64,000 nucleotides of DNA from Pseudomonas khavaziana (GTDB lineage: Bacteria > Pseudomonadota > Gammaproteobacteria > Pseudomonadales > Pseudomonadaceae): the NCBI RefSeq assembly GCF_019145205.1, contig NZ_JAHSTT010000001.1:620001-684000 (forward strand), written 5' to 3'. A program made the position numbers and the translations under genes. The notes beneath the pieces were generated by a model that saw only the letters and a program-made list of their open reading frames with translations, had not been told where the DNA came from and did not search any database. Shown piece by piece: positions 9,794-18,382 of this stretch. Every line of letters starts with the position of its first letter. Positions within the stretch are counted from its first letter, which is position 1.

Positions 9794-12235
9794 TTACTTG
9801 CCAGGCGTCAGGGTCAATCTGGTCTTGCCATACACCTTGTCAAAGTTCTGCGGCTGCATCGGGAAACTCAGGTATTGCGCCTTGAGCGATGGGTCGATGC
9901 CGTTGGCATAGTTCGGGCTCGCCGGGTTGCCTGATTGGCCGATGCCACCCTGGCCCAGCATTGGTTCCGCCAGGCCGAAGTCGATGATCATGCGCAGCGC
10001 CGGCACCTGGGTGGTGTCGAAATCCTGGCCCCAGCTGTACGGTGCCGGGTTCAGGGTGTTGTGGTCGCCACCGCTGGCAAAGGGGCCGCGGATAACCTGG
10101 CCGTGAGTGTTTTTCCAGCGGGTGCTGTGTAGCTTGCCCCATTGCCAGGCCTTGTGATCGGCGCCCATTTGGCTATCGCCGTTGCTGATGGCGGCGGCGA
10201 GGGTGCGGGCCAGGATCGCGGGTTTGTCCTCTTTTTGCGGTGTGCGCGTGTCGTCCCAGAACGGGCTGTCTTCACGCCCCAGCAAATGATCGGCGATGGC
10301 CGAGTAGGACAGGCTGGCGTTGCTGACGAAGGCGTTCCAGCTGGGGCTGTTCTGCGGGCCGAGTTTGTCGAGGAAGATCTGTTTGGCACTTTCCTGCAGG
10401 AACAGCTCGTAGATTGCCGCGTCAGCCGAAGCAGGCACAAGACGGCCATCGAAGGCCAGCAGGCGGTCCAGTGCTTCGCGAGCCTTGGCGAGATCCGCCG
10501 CGGGGAGGGCGTCGATGGCCTGCTTGAGCGGCTGGGCCATGCCTGGCGCCTGGAACATGCCCTTGAGCTTGGCGGCGAAGGTAGTGGTCTGGTCGTACTG
10601 CATGGCGATCAGGCTGCGGCTGTCATGCTTGCCGGCATTGGCCAGTTGCGCCAGGCGCTCGCTACGTTCCGGTGCGTCCCAGGAGTTGGACAACTGCATG
10701 CCGTAGCCACGCGGCGCAGTGCGCTGGTTGGCGGTGCCGATCCAGCCTTGGGCCGGGTCCTGGTCGTAGGGGTGCAGCATCGCGTCGGCGTAGCCGTCCC
10801 AGTCAAAGCGCGTATCCCAGCCAGGCGATGGCAACAGGCCTTCGCCTTCGCGGCGGTTGGGAAAGCGGCCGGTGACCTGCCAGCCGATGTTGCTGGCGTC
10901 GGCGAAGATCATGTTCAACGCGATGGCACGGATCTCACGGGTGGCATCCGATGCCTTGCCGGCGTTCTGCGCACGGGACAGGTCGAAGAACGCGTCCAGG
11001 CTCTTGTCGTCCTTGAAGTCGGCGGTTTGCAAAGCCAGGCCAAGCCCGCTGGTAAGCGCCTGGCTGCTGTTGAGCAGTACGCCGTGGCGGGTTTCGTACA
11101 CCACCTCGCGAATCGAGCGCTGACCCTTGATGAAGAAAGTTTCGTTACGTACGCCGGCCGGTAGCCATTTGCCGTTGTTCTCGTAGTACAACGCGCTGCC
11201 CTGGCGCTTGACCTTTTCCAGGAACAGGTCCTGGGTGTCGCCCTTGACCGCGCTCATGCTCCACGCAACCTTGCCGTTGAAGCCGGACAGCAGGGTCGGT
11301 AGGCCGGCGATTGAAGCCCCGACGGCCTGGTATTTCGGTGCACGAATCTGCACGTAGCTCCACGGTGACGGCGCTTGCGGCTGGGCGGCGATAGCATTGG
11401 CCAACAGGCTCTTGCCGCTGCGGCTGCGTTGCGGCCCGATGGCCCAGTTGCTGGACGTGGTGACCGCCAGCGCGTTGAGGCTGTTCAATTGCTGGCTGAC
11501 CGTGTCCAGGCCGGCGAGGCCGGTGATCTGACCCAGGTTCACGCCCTTGAGCTTGTCGGCTTCGGCCTGCGGGATCGCTTCGTCCGGCGCACTCGGAGTG
11601 AGCCAGGCGAGTTTGTCGATGCCGACTTTTTGCGCCAGCACCAGGGACGAAATTTCTTCCTGCAAGTTGCCCGACTGACTGAAATTCAGCAGGCAGAACA
11701 GCAGCGCCGAATCTTCCGGCTTCCAGTACTCCGGTTTGTAGCCGCTCTGGGCCAGGTCCGCCGGCAGTTTGTCGCGATAGCGGAACAGGTAGGCATTGAC
11801 GCCCCGGGCATACACCTCAAAGAAACGTTTGAGGCGCGGCGACGAGGAGTTGTACAACTCGCCCGCGCTTTTCTTGAGGTTGACCGCACGCATGAAACGG
11901 TCGACATCCAACACTTGCGGCCCGGACATTTCCGCCAGGCGACCCTGGGCCAGCAGGCGCAGCGTGACCATCTGGGTGATGCGATCGCTGGCGTGCACAT
12001 ATCCGAGGCTGAACAGTGCGTCATGGAAGGTGTTGCTTTCGATCAGCGGCATGCCCTGGGCATTGCGGCGCACCGACACATTTTGTGCCAGGCCTTTGAT
12101 CGGCTGTACGCCTGCAACGGGGGGAAGGGTGTCCTGGGTGCTCTGGAGCTGGCAACCGGCCAGGCCCAAGGCACTGGCCACTGCCGCGGCAACGCCGAAC
12201 CGGGGAATAAAGTGTAAGAGGGCTGGCGAGGCCAT
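9794..12235 (-). CDS. quiP: QuiP-type acyl-homoserine lactone acylase (penicillin acylase family)
   Basis: An Ntn-hydrolase that in P. aeruginosa (QuiP) cleaves the amide bond of long-chain acyl-homoserine lactones, destroying quorum signals. The 813-residue preprotein starts [15 protein letters not shown], with a signal sequence and possible lipobox LGLAGC (Cys28). The alpha chain precedes a linker, and the autoprocessing site is expected at TTSSNWAIG (Ser261/Ser262), the new N-terminal Ser of the beta chain acting as nucleophile. Later family blocks [19 protein letters not shown] and [18 protein letters not shown] are clear. The stretch after LLAN, normally DPHL-like, is changed to AIAAQPQ, and the protein is shorter than QuiP of P. 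aeruginosa. The gene stands alone between two repeats, with AGGAG before its start. Confidence 0.85.
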   Translation of the reverse strand: MASPALLHFIPRFGVAAAVASALGLAGCQLQSTQDTLPPVAGVQPIKGLAQNVSVRRNAQGMPLIESNTFHDALFSLGYVHASDRITQMVTLRLLAQGRLAEMSGPQVLDVDRFMRAVNLKKSAGELYNSSSPRLKRFFEVYARGVNAYLFRYRDKLPADLAQSGYKPEYWKPEDSALLFCLLNFSQSGNLQEEISSLVLAQKVGIDKLAWLTPSAPDEAIPQAEADKLKGVNLGQITGLAGLDTVSQQLNSLNALAVTTSSNWAIGPQRSRSGKSLLANAIAAQPQAPSPWSYVQIRAPKYQAVGASIAGLPTLLSGFNGKVAWSMSAVKGDTQDLFLEKVKRQGSALYYENNGKWLPAGVRNETFFIKGQRSIREVVYETRHGVLLNSSQALTSGLGLALQTADFKDDKSLDAFFDLSRAQNAGKASDATREIRAIALNMIFADASNIGWQVTGRFPNRREGEGLLPSPGWDTRFDWDGYADAMLHPYDQDPAQGWIGTANQRTAPRGYGMQLSNSWDAPERSERLAQLANAGKHDSRSLIAMQYDQTTTFAAKLKGMFQAPGMAQPLKQAIDALPAADLAKAREALDRLLAFDGRLVPASADAAIYELFLQESAKQIFLDKLGPQNSPSWNAFVSNASLSYSAIADHLLGREDSPFWDDTRTPQKEDKPAILARTLAAAISNGDSQMGADHKAWQWGKLHSTRWKNTHGQVIRGPFASGGDHNTLNPAPYSWGQDFDTTQVPALRMIIDFGLAEPMLGQGGIGQSGNPASPNYANGIDPSLKAQYLSFPMQPQNFDKVYGKTRLTLTPGK

Positions 12236-12323
12236 GGCAAAGCTCCTGCGGGGGGTAGCGTCAGTAAAGGCGCTACGTTAGTGAGCGCGGCGAAACGACG
12301 CAAGCGGGAGTTGTGTAATGCCT

Positions 12324-12423
12324 TGTAGGAGCGAGCTTGCTCGCGAAAAACCCATAGGCGCCGCGTTTATTCAGAAGACACGCGTTATCGTTGACGTTTT
12401 TCGCGAGCAAGCTCGCTCCTACA
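12324..12423. repeat. REPIN (GCGAGCTTGCTCGCGA family)
   Basis: Arms tgtaggagcgagcttgctcg and the inverted copy ending at 12423 form a second REP family, also seen at 30405 and 60488. The inner part carries an imperfect dyad around cgcgtttattcag. It lies upstream of quiP. Confidence 0.88.
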
Positions 12424-12430
12424 GGTATAT

Positions 12431-12452
12431 AGGGCTTGCCCCTCCCACATTT
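12431..12452. repeat. Partial REP (half arm of the GGGGCTTG family)
   Basis: Only the stretch agggcttgcccctcccacat remains, next to the complete REPIN of the other family. This is a truncated single arm, probably a relic. Confidence 0.6.
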
Positions 12453-12468
12453 TGGTCTTCAGTGTGGC

Positions 12469-12669
12469 TTACGCACCATGGCACTTTTTGAATTTCTTCG
12501 CACTGCCGCACGGGCAAGGATCGTTGCGACCCACATCCTTCAAGGCATTGCGCACGGGCTCCTGGTGAGCGTGGCCGCAGTTCGGGCCATGGACATGGCC
12601 GTGGTCGTGATCATGGTGCTCATGCTCGTGGTTGCAGTCAGGACCATGGACATGGGGTTGTTGAGTCAT
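12469..12669 (-). CDS. Small His-rich SEC-C zinc-motif protein
   Basis: A 66-residue protein in two parts. Residues 1-35 are extremely His-rich with two HGP(D/N)C(N/G)H-like repeats ([19 protein letters not shown]), which could bind metal. The C-terminus is a complete SEC-C zinc finger, [16 protein letters not shown], as at the end of SecA. Its start overlaps the stop of the upstream lipoprotein gene by four bases. The function is unknown. The His-rich part suggests metal storage or delivery, and the SEC-C tail suggests contact with ribosome or Sec components, both inference. Confidence 0.85.
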   Translation of the reverse strand: MTQQPHVHGPDCNHEHEHHDHDHGHVHGPNCGHAHQEPVRNALKDVGRNDPCPCGSAKKFKKCHGA

Positions 12670-13148
12670 CGATGTTGCTCCGGAATAAAATCGCCGGGGA
12701 TTATCTCGCCATTGTGCGCGACCTGCACGTCATTACCGATGAATAATCCGGTTTTCAACTCGCCTTCCAGGCGATAAGGCACAGGCGTGTCGGAATTTTT
12801 CAGCATCTGCACCACGTCACGTACCTGAGGCCAGAGGTTGGTGCGTACCGAAACCCGGAAGAACTTATGACTGCGCGGCGGTACGGTCAGCCATTCGTTG
12901 GACTCGCCCTCGGTCAGCAGCAGGTTGCCCAGGCTGATCTTATAGACCAGTCCACGCACCGTCAGGTCGGCGTCGTCGCGGTTGTCCACGCGAAAGTACA
13001 GCTTGAATTTCTGCTCCAGCAGCTTGGCCCGCACCACTTCGACCTTGACCAGCGACACGTGGGGCGGGGGCGAATCGTCTTCGAACCAGGACGCGCAGCC
13101 GGTGAGGCCCAGGGTCAACGCCAGCATCAAGCTGTACATCCGAAGCAT
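12666..13148 (-). CDS. LEA type 2-like outer-membrane lipoprotein
   Basis: A 160-residue predicted lipoprotein with signal [18 protein letters not shown] (lipobox Cys18). The mature part reads [20 protein letters not shown] and [20 protein letters not shown], the pattern of the water-stress/LEA type 2 beta-sandwich family. An alternative start at Met4 is equally possible. It is coupled to the SEC-C gene by an ATGA overlap and lies 21 bases after the YchJ-like gene. The role is unknown; the family is linked to desiccation or envelope stress. Confidence 0.8.
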   Translation of the reverse strand: MLRMYSLMLALTLGLTGCASWFEDDSPPPHVSLVKVEVVRAKLLEQKFKLYFRVDNRDDADLTVRGLVYKISLGNLLLTEGESNEWLTVPPRSHKFFRVSVRTNLWPQVRDVVQMLKNSDTPVPYRLEGELKTGLFIGNDVQVAHNGEIIPGDFIPEQHR

Positions 13149-13169
13149 GGCGTTATCCCTTTCAAGTGA

Positions 13170-13640
13170 TTAGAGGTAGCTGGAGCAACACTTCTTGAAT
13201 TTCTGACCGCTGCCACACAAACATACATCATTACGTCCGAGCGTCACGTCCACTGTAGGATCGATGAAGTACCAGCGCCCATCATGCTGTACGAAAGATG
13301 ATTGCTCACGGTGGCTGTGTTCGCCGCTGCTGTCATGCCAGCGCGCGGTAAAGGTGACGAAGGCGTGTTCCGGCTGGCCGCCGAACACTTCTGAGCTTTC
13401 CACCTCAAGGCCCAACCAGGTGCTCTGGGCACTCCAGGCGGCAATGGCTTCGCGATCCAGCCCGGCTTGTTGCGCGGGCAGGGTAGTGGCTACCAGGTAA
13501 TCGACCAGGCCCAGCACGTAGGCGCTGTAGCGCGAGCGCATCAACGCGCTCGCGCAGGGCGCCGGGTGGCCGGCGTGATAGTGGCCGCAGCAGGCATCCA
13601 GCAGATTGCCGCTGCCGCACGGGCAAATGGATGTACTCAT
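13170..13640 (-). CDS. YchJ-family protein with two SEC-C motifs
   Basis: A 156-residue YchJ (UPF0225) protein with a SEC-C zinc motif at each end: [13 protein letters not shown] at the N-terminus and [13 protein letters not shown] at the C-terminus. Between them is an NTF2-like core containing [16 protein letters not shown] and [10 protein letters not shown]. The ATG at 13640 places the first SEC-C at residue 6 as in other family members; upstream in-frame codons are not used. The function is unknown. It is the second SEC-C protein in this four-gene run. Confidence 0.88.
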   Translation of the reverse strand: MSTSICPCGSGNLLDACCGHYHAGHPAPCASALMRSRYSAYVLGLVDYLVATTLPAQQAGLDREAIAAWSAQSTWLGLEVESSEVFGGQPEHAFVTFTARWHDSSGEHSHREQSSFVQHDGRWYFIDPTVDVTLGRNDVCLCGSGQKFKKCCSSYL

Positions 13641-13644
13641 CGGG

Positions 13645-14142
13645 TTACCACCAATACTTTCCGAAGTTTTCCGGGTTGGCCCAGAAGCGGGCGTTGAGCC
13701 AGTCCGGCACCTGTTTATAGTCAAGCAGATCATAGGTAAACAGCGTCAGGACCTGCTCATCACGCTGGAAGCGTTCGCCGGCTTGCAGCGCCAGGGAGAA
13801 GAAATCGGTTTCCTTCCAGTCGCAGGCGCCCAGGTCGACCAGAACCGCGATCCGGCTGGCATTGAGGTTTCTAATGCCGCCCAGAAGCGTCAGACCTTGG
13901 GGCTTGGGCAAGTGTTCAAGGCAATCGACTACCAGTGCCAGATCGAAACGCTGCGTAGCCAGTTCAGCCGGCAGTGGCCCAGGTGCCGCGACACTGACGT
14001 GCACATCGGGGTGCGCCGTTTTAAATGCCTCCAGCGCCGGAAACTGGCTGGTGCCCACTAACAGCAGGCGTTTGGGTTGGTGCAGGTCGAGCAGGGCAGC
14101 CAGGGCTTGCTGGGGTGTACGGGTAGAAATGCCAGCGGTCAT
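13645..14142 (-). CDS. Conserved protein with Rossmann/methyltransferase-like fold (DUF6231-like)
   Basis: A 165-residue protein probably co-transcribed with the YchJ-like gene four bases downstream. The N-terminal [18 protein letters not shown] and the central [19 protein letters not shown] resemble the nucleotide-binding part of class I methyltransferases, but no clear GxGxG is present. The C-terminus [19 protein letters not shown] is rich in aromatic residues. I know it only as a conserved Pseudomonas protein; no activity can be assigned. Confidence 0.75.
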   Translation of the reverse strand: MTAGISTRTPQQALAALLDLHQPKRLLLVGTSQFPALEAFKTAHPDVHVSVAAPGPLPAELATQRFDLALVVDCLEHLPKPQGLTLLGGIRNLNASRIAVLVDLGACDWKETDFFSLALQAGERFQRDEQVLTLFTYDLLDYKQVPDWLNARFWANPENFGKYWW

Positions 14143-14327
14143 TGCAGATCCTCACATCAGGACCGTAGAGACTAGCGCGGCTGGACGTGGGAGCCTAGGA
14201 CATTGCGGTCAAGGGCAAGAGGGCCTGTACCGTACCTGCGTAAGTTTTTTGATCCTTCACTGGCAAATCGCCGGTAGAAGTCGTTACTGTGCGCTCAAAG
14301 AAAAATTTGAAAACACTCAGGAGCCCC

Positions 14328-15089
14328 ATGATGCGTAAGGTTTTTCTGTTGGCCCTGTTGGTCAGCCCCGTTGCCCTGGCCCAGAGCGTCAGTGTCGAAA
14401 CCAACTCGTTGATGCGCCTGCCCAGCAGCACCAGCGTGCTGCAACTGGAGCGCCTGGAGGTGGCGGACTACGGCACTTTGCTGATTCCGTCCACCATCAG
14501 CCAGGTCACGGTGGATGAGCTGCACCTGGGGCGCGACGCACGCATCGCCATTGTCCCCGGCAATACTGCGTTGCAAATGCAAGTGCGCCAGGCGCAACTG
14601 GAGCACGGTAGCCAGATCACTTCACGCGGGGCCCCCGGCACCCATGAAAAACCGGCCAAGGCCGGGCGTGACCTGATCTTGCGGATCAACGACCTTAGTG
14701 CTGAAGAATTGTCCGTGGACGCCCGCGGCGGTGCCGGTGCCCAAGGGTATGCGGGGCTCGATGGTGCCAACGGCGAGGACCCGGGATGTACCTGGGGTTC
14801 GGCTGGGCGCGGGGCCAACGGTGATAACGGCGGCGACGGTCTGCCGGGTGCTTCGGGGGCGAGTGTGCGGTTGGAGCTGCCGCAAGACTTTCCCGGCGAC
14901 AAGATCAAGGTCTGGGTTGATGGTGGCGCCGGCGGTTTGGCCGGTATAGCGGGCAAACCCGGGAAGGGGGGGCAGTCGAAGGGGTGCCTGGTGTACCGTG
15001 CTGATGGCGGCGACAAGGGCCGGGCCGGGTTGGAAGGGCAGCCGGGGCCGGCTGGGCCTGCGGGGTCTGTGACTATTCAGCGGCTTTGA
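14328..15089 (+). CDS. Exported collagen-like glycine-rich protein
   Basis: A 253-residue protein with a Sec signal peptide (MMRKVFLLALLVSPVALAQ). Residues about 20-100 look like a small beta-helix or jelly-roll (VLQLERLEVADYGTLL, VDELHLGRDARIAI). From about residue 100 there are runs of Gly-X-Y-like triplets (GAQGYAGLDGANGEDPG, GDNGGDGLPGASGA, GRAGLEGQPGPAGPAG), broken by short hydrophobic segments. Two Cys residues in the Gly-rich part may form a disulfide. AGGAG lies seven bases before the ATG. Collagen-like bacterial proteins act in surface structure or adhesion; nothing nearby points to a specific role. Confidence 0.82.
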   Translation: MMRKVFLLALLVSPVALAQSVSVETNSLMRLPSSTSVLQLERLEVADYGTLLIPSTISQVTVDELHLGRDARIAIVPGNTALQMQVRQAQLEHGSQITSRGAPGTHEKPAKAGRDLILRINDLSAEELSVDARGGAGAQGYAGLDGANGEDPGCTWGSAGRGANGDNGGDGLPGASGASVRLELPQDFPGDKIKVWVDGGAGGLAGIAGKPGKGGQSKGCLVYRADGGDKGRAGLEGQPGPAGPAGSVTIQRL

Positions 15090-15152
15090 GTCGCCTGGTC
15101 TGACGCTATCGGGGCATGGGTATCTACATAACTTTGGTTACGCCGCTGAACC

Positions 15153-15180
15153 TGTGGGAGGGGGCTTGCTCCCGATGGCG
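15153..15180 (+). repeat. Single REP element
   Basis: One arm, tgtgggagggggcttgctcc, followed by cgatgg, with no inverted partner. It lies in the 496-base gap after the collagen-like gene. Confidence 0.75.
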
Positions 15181-15189
15181 GCCTGACAG

Positions 15190-15560
15190 CCGACCAGAAT
15201 GTTGGAATCAGACCGAGTACATATCCGTTATTTGGGTAACGGCCACTATTGGTTCCGCTCTTACAGCGGGTCACTTTTGAAAAGCCGGAATGCCGGCCCA
15301 GGCAAAAGTAACCCAAACGCTCTTGCCCCACCACTCGGCACCTCGCCCAGGCTCGGTGTGCCCGTAATCCGCCATGGATTTGGGGGGCCGCCGCCACGCG
15401 CCATCCATGGCGCGGGGCGGCTAAACCGGCATCCCTGCCGGTTTACCCCCCAAATCCCTGTCGAATTCCGGCCAGCGTGGTTTAACGGGGCGCCTAAGAT
15501 CAAAAGCAGATCAAGATCAAGAGCGGCTCGCTTCGCATCGTGAGTTGTGTAGATACCTAC
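15190..15560. repeat. Non-coding repeat-like block with hairpins
   Basis: The rest of the 15090-15585 gap has no plausible gene. It contains a perfect palindrome cgcgccatccatggcgcg-like segment near 15398, a taaaccggc/gccggttta hairpin near 15422, and an aagccggaatgccggccc stretch near 15282. The sequence resembles low-complexity intergenic blocks that recur in fluorescent Pseudomonas genomes; this recognition is from memory and not certain. Short reading frames on both strands look spurious. Confidence 0.4.
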
Positions 15561-15585
15561 GCCCCGATAGCGATATAAGCGCGCC

Positions 15586-16050
15586 TCAGAACATCGGCCG
15601 AGCCGAAGCGATCGCCACCACCGCCAACCCCACGATCAAATTAATCCCCACCAATTTGCGAATCTGCCCCAGCGCAGCCGCGCCCGCCGGCCAATCTTCG
15701 GCTGCTACTGCCTTGCGCAGCTCCGGGAGTTTCAACGCCTGGATGCGGATAAACAGCGCCGTCATCACCAGATACAAACCCATCATCACCTGCACATAGC
15801 GCGGTGCTGTCTCAAATCCGTTGAAGCGCAGGTGCAAAAGGCCTATGCCACTGATCGGCAAAACCAGCACTGTCACCCATACCCATACGAAAAAACGTTG
15901 AAACACATTCGCCCACAGCTTGAGCCGGGCAGGGCCCTCAAGGGCCGCCATGGCGGCGGGGCGCAGGATCATCCAGGCGAAAAACATACCGCCGACCCAG
16001 ATCAGGGCAGCCAGTACATGCAGGGTGTAAGCGAAGCTAAACGCGGTCAT
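15586..16050 (-). CDS. CopD-like integral membrane protein
   Basis: A 154-residue inner-membrane protein with four transmembrane helices (about residues 5-30, 50-75, 85-105 and 130-150). It starts MTAFSFAYTLHVLAALIWVGG, and the HVLAALIWVGGMF motif with its His in helix 1 is typical of the CopD/DUF2269-type family. These are thought to take part in copper or haem-related electron or metal handling, but the small stand-alone members are uncharacterised. No copper genes adjoin it. It is transcribed divergently from dinG. Confidence 0.75.
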   Translation of the reverse strand: MTAFSFAYTLHVLAALIWVGGMFFAWMILRPAAMAALEGPARLKLWANVFQRFFVWVWVTVLVLPISGIGLLHLRFNGFETAPRYVQVMMGLYLVMTALFIRIQALKLPELRKAVAAEDWPAGAAALGQIRKLVGINLIVGLAVVAIASARPMF

Positions 16051-16149
16051 TGTGGTACTCCGTTCTGCGCGGGATTAATTAGCGGGGTATGATAGCGGCC
16101 GATCCGAACCACTGAAAATTTATCCAGCGTTTTTTGCGCCCGACTATCC

Positions 16150-18294
16150 ATGATCAGCACTGAACTCAAAACCACGATCCAGGGCGCCTATTCGCGTTTT
16201 CTCGAAGCCAAGAGCTTGAAACCGCGCTACGGCCAACGCCTGATGATCGCCGAAGTGGCAAAAGTCCTCGGGGATATCGATACCGACGACGAAGGTCGCC
16301 GCGAGGGTGATCCCGCGGTCGTGGCCGTCGAGGCCGGCACCGGTACGGGCAAGACCGTGGCCTACAGCCTGGCTGCGATCCCTACCGCCAAGGCCGCGGG
16401 CAAGCGCCTGGTGATCGCCACGGCCACCGTTGCCCTGCAAGAGCAGATTGTCTACAAAGACCTGCCCGACCTGATGCGCAACAGCGGCTTGAGCTTTACC
16501 TTCGCCCTGGCCAAGGGCCGTGGCCGTTACATGTGCCTGTCCAAGCTCGACGTCCTGCTGCAGGAAGGCCACGCGCAAACCGCGACCGCTTCGCTGTTCG
16601 AGGAAGAAGGTTTCAAGATCGAGGTCGATGAAACCAGCCAGAAGCTGTTTACCAGCATGATCGAGAAACTGGCCGGGAATAAATGGGACGGCGACCGCGA
16701 CAGCTGGCCCACCGCCCTGGAAGATGCCGATTGGGCGCGCCTGACTACCGATCACAGCCAGTGCACCAACCGCCATTGCCCCAACTTCGGCCAGTGCGCT
16801 TTCTACAAGGCCCGCGAAGGCATGGGCAAGGTTGACGTCATCGTCACCAACCACGACATGGTGCTGGCCGACCTGGCCCTGGGCGGCGGCGCCGTGCTGC
16901 CCGATCCGCGCGACACCCTTTACGTATTCGACGAAGGTCACCACCTGCCGGACAAGGCCATCGGCCACTTCGCCCATTACACACGCCTGCGTTCCACCGC
17001 CGACTGGCTGGAAACCACCGCCAAGAACCTTACCAAGTTGCTGGCCCAGCATCCGCTGCCCGGTGACCTTGGCAAGCTGATCGAGCAGGTGCCGGAACTG
17101 GCGCGCGAGATCAAGACCCAGCAGCAGTTCATGTTCAGCGCCTGCGAACAGGTCGCAGACTTCAAGCCCGGTGAAGACGTCGAGGGCCGTGAGCGCCCGC
17201 GCCATCGCTTTGTCGGTGGGATGATTCCCGAGCACATGCGCGAAATGGGCATCGAGTTGAAGAAGGGCTTTTCACGCCTGACCGACCTGTTCACCCGCCT
17301 GACCGACTTGCTCAAGGAAGGCATGGATGGCGAGGTCAATATCGGCATCGCCAGCAACCAGGCCGAAGAATGGTACCCGTTGTTCGGCAGTCTGCTGTCC
17401 CGCTCACAGGGCAACTGGGAGCTGTGGACCGCCTTCACCGTCGAAGACCCCGAAGACAACCCGCCGATGGCCCGTTGGCTGACCCTGTCGGAAAGCGGTG
17501 CGCTGTTTGATATCGAGGTCAACGCCAGCCCGATCCTTGCCGCCGAAATGCTGCGCCGCAACCTGTGGAACGTGGCCTACGGCTGCCTGGTGACCTCGGC
17601 CACGCTGACTGCCCTGGGCACCTTCGACCGCTTCCGCATGCGCGCCGGCCTGCCGAAAAAGGCTGTTACCGCCGTGGTGCCGAGCCCGTTCCATCATGCC
17701 GACGCCGGGGTGCTGCGGGTGCCGGACCTCAAGGCCGATCCTCGGGATGCAGCGGCGCATACGGCGGCGATCATTCGTGACCTGCCATCGTTGGTGGAAG
17801 GCTCTCGCGGCACCCTGGTGCTGTTCTCGTCGCGCAAACAGATGCAGGACGTGTTCGATGGCCTTGATCGCGACTGGCGCAAGCAGGTGTTTATCCAGGG
17901 CAACCTGTCCAAGCAGGAAACCCTGAACAAGCACAAGGCCCGGGTCGACGGCGGTGATTCCAGCGTATTGTTCGGCCTGGCCAGCTTTGCCGAAGGCGTG
18001 GACTTGCCCGGGGCCTACTGCGAACACGTGGTAATCGCCAAGATCCCGTTCTCGGTGCCCGATGATCCGGTTGAGGCCGCGTTGGCCGAATGGATCGAAG
18101 CCCGGGGCGGCAACCCGTTCATGGAAATCTCGGTGCCGGATGCTTCACTGAAGCTGGTGCAGGCCTGCGGTCGCTTGCTGCGTACCGAGGAAGACCGGGG
18201 CACCATCACCTTGCTCGACCGCCGCCTGGTCACCCAGCGCTACGGCAAGGCTATCCTCAATGCGTTGCCGCCGTTCAGGCGCGAAATTTCTTAA
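16150..18294 (+). CDS. dinG: ATP-dependent DNA helicase DinG
   Basis: A 5'-3' XPD-like superfamily 2 helicase of 714 residues that unwinds R-loops, D-loops and G-quadruplexes. It has Walker A EAGTGTGKT near residue 65 and a DEGHHLPD Walker B box. Between them four Cys residues (RYMCLSK, SQCTNRHCPNFGQC) form the 4Fe-4S cluster site. Helicase domain 2 holds GTLVLFSSRKQM and QACGRLLRTEEDRG. The start MISTELKTTIQGAYSRF matches the family. I see no clear LexA box directly upstream. Confidence 0.94.
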   Translation: MISTELKTTIQGAYSRFLEAKSLKPRYGQRLMIAEVAKVLGDIDTDDEGRREGDPAVVAVEAGTGTGKTVAYSLAAIPTAKAAGKRLVIATATVALQEQIVYKDLPDLMRNSGLSFTFALAKGRGRYMCLSKLDVLLQEGHAQTATASLFEEEGFKIEVDETSQKLFTSMIEKLAGNKWDGDRDSWPTALEDADWARLTTDHSQCTNRHCPNFGQCAFYKAREGMGKVDVIVTNHDMVLADLALGGGAVLPDPRDTLYVFDEGHHLPDKAIGHFAHYTRLRSTADWLETTAKNLTKLLAQHPLPGDLGKLIEQVPELAREIKTQQQFMFSACEQVADFKPGEDVEGRERPRHRFVGGMIPEHMREMGIELKKGFSRLTDLFTRLTDLLKEGMDGEVNIGIASNQAEEWYPLFGSLLSRSQGNWELWTAFTVEDPEDNPPMARWLTLSESGALFDIEVNASPILAAEMLRRNLWNVAYGCLVTSATLTALGTFDRFRMRAGLPKKAVTAVVPSPFHHADAGVLRVPDLKADPRDAAAHTAAIIRDLPSLVEGSRGTLVLFSSRKQMQDVFDGLDRDWRKQVFIQGNLSKQETLNKHKARVDGGDSSVLFGLASFAEGVDLPGAYCEHVVIAKIPFSVPDDPVEAALAEWIEARGGNPFMEISVPDASLKLVQACGRLLRTEEDRGTITLLDRRLVTQRYGKAILNALPPFRREIS

Positions 18295-18382
18295 GCCACC
18301 GTGGGCGAATTCGCCCACTTCGTGGTCTATTTCATCACTATCATCAGGCCATTCATCGGCCGTCTGGGAGAACCTTGTTCGT

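Noticed and set aside
9794..12235. PvdQ (pyoverdine-linked acylase) as the identity of the acylase gene
   Set aside because: The sequence blocks match QuiP much better (N-terminus [17 protein letters not shown] and the C-terminal [17 protein letters not shown]), and no pyoverdine genes are near.
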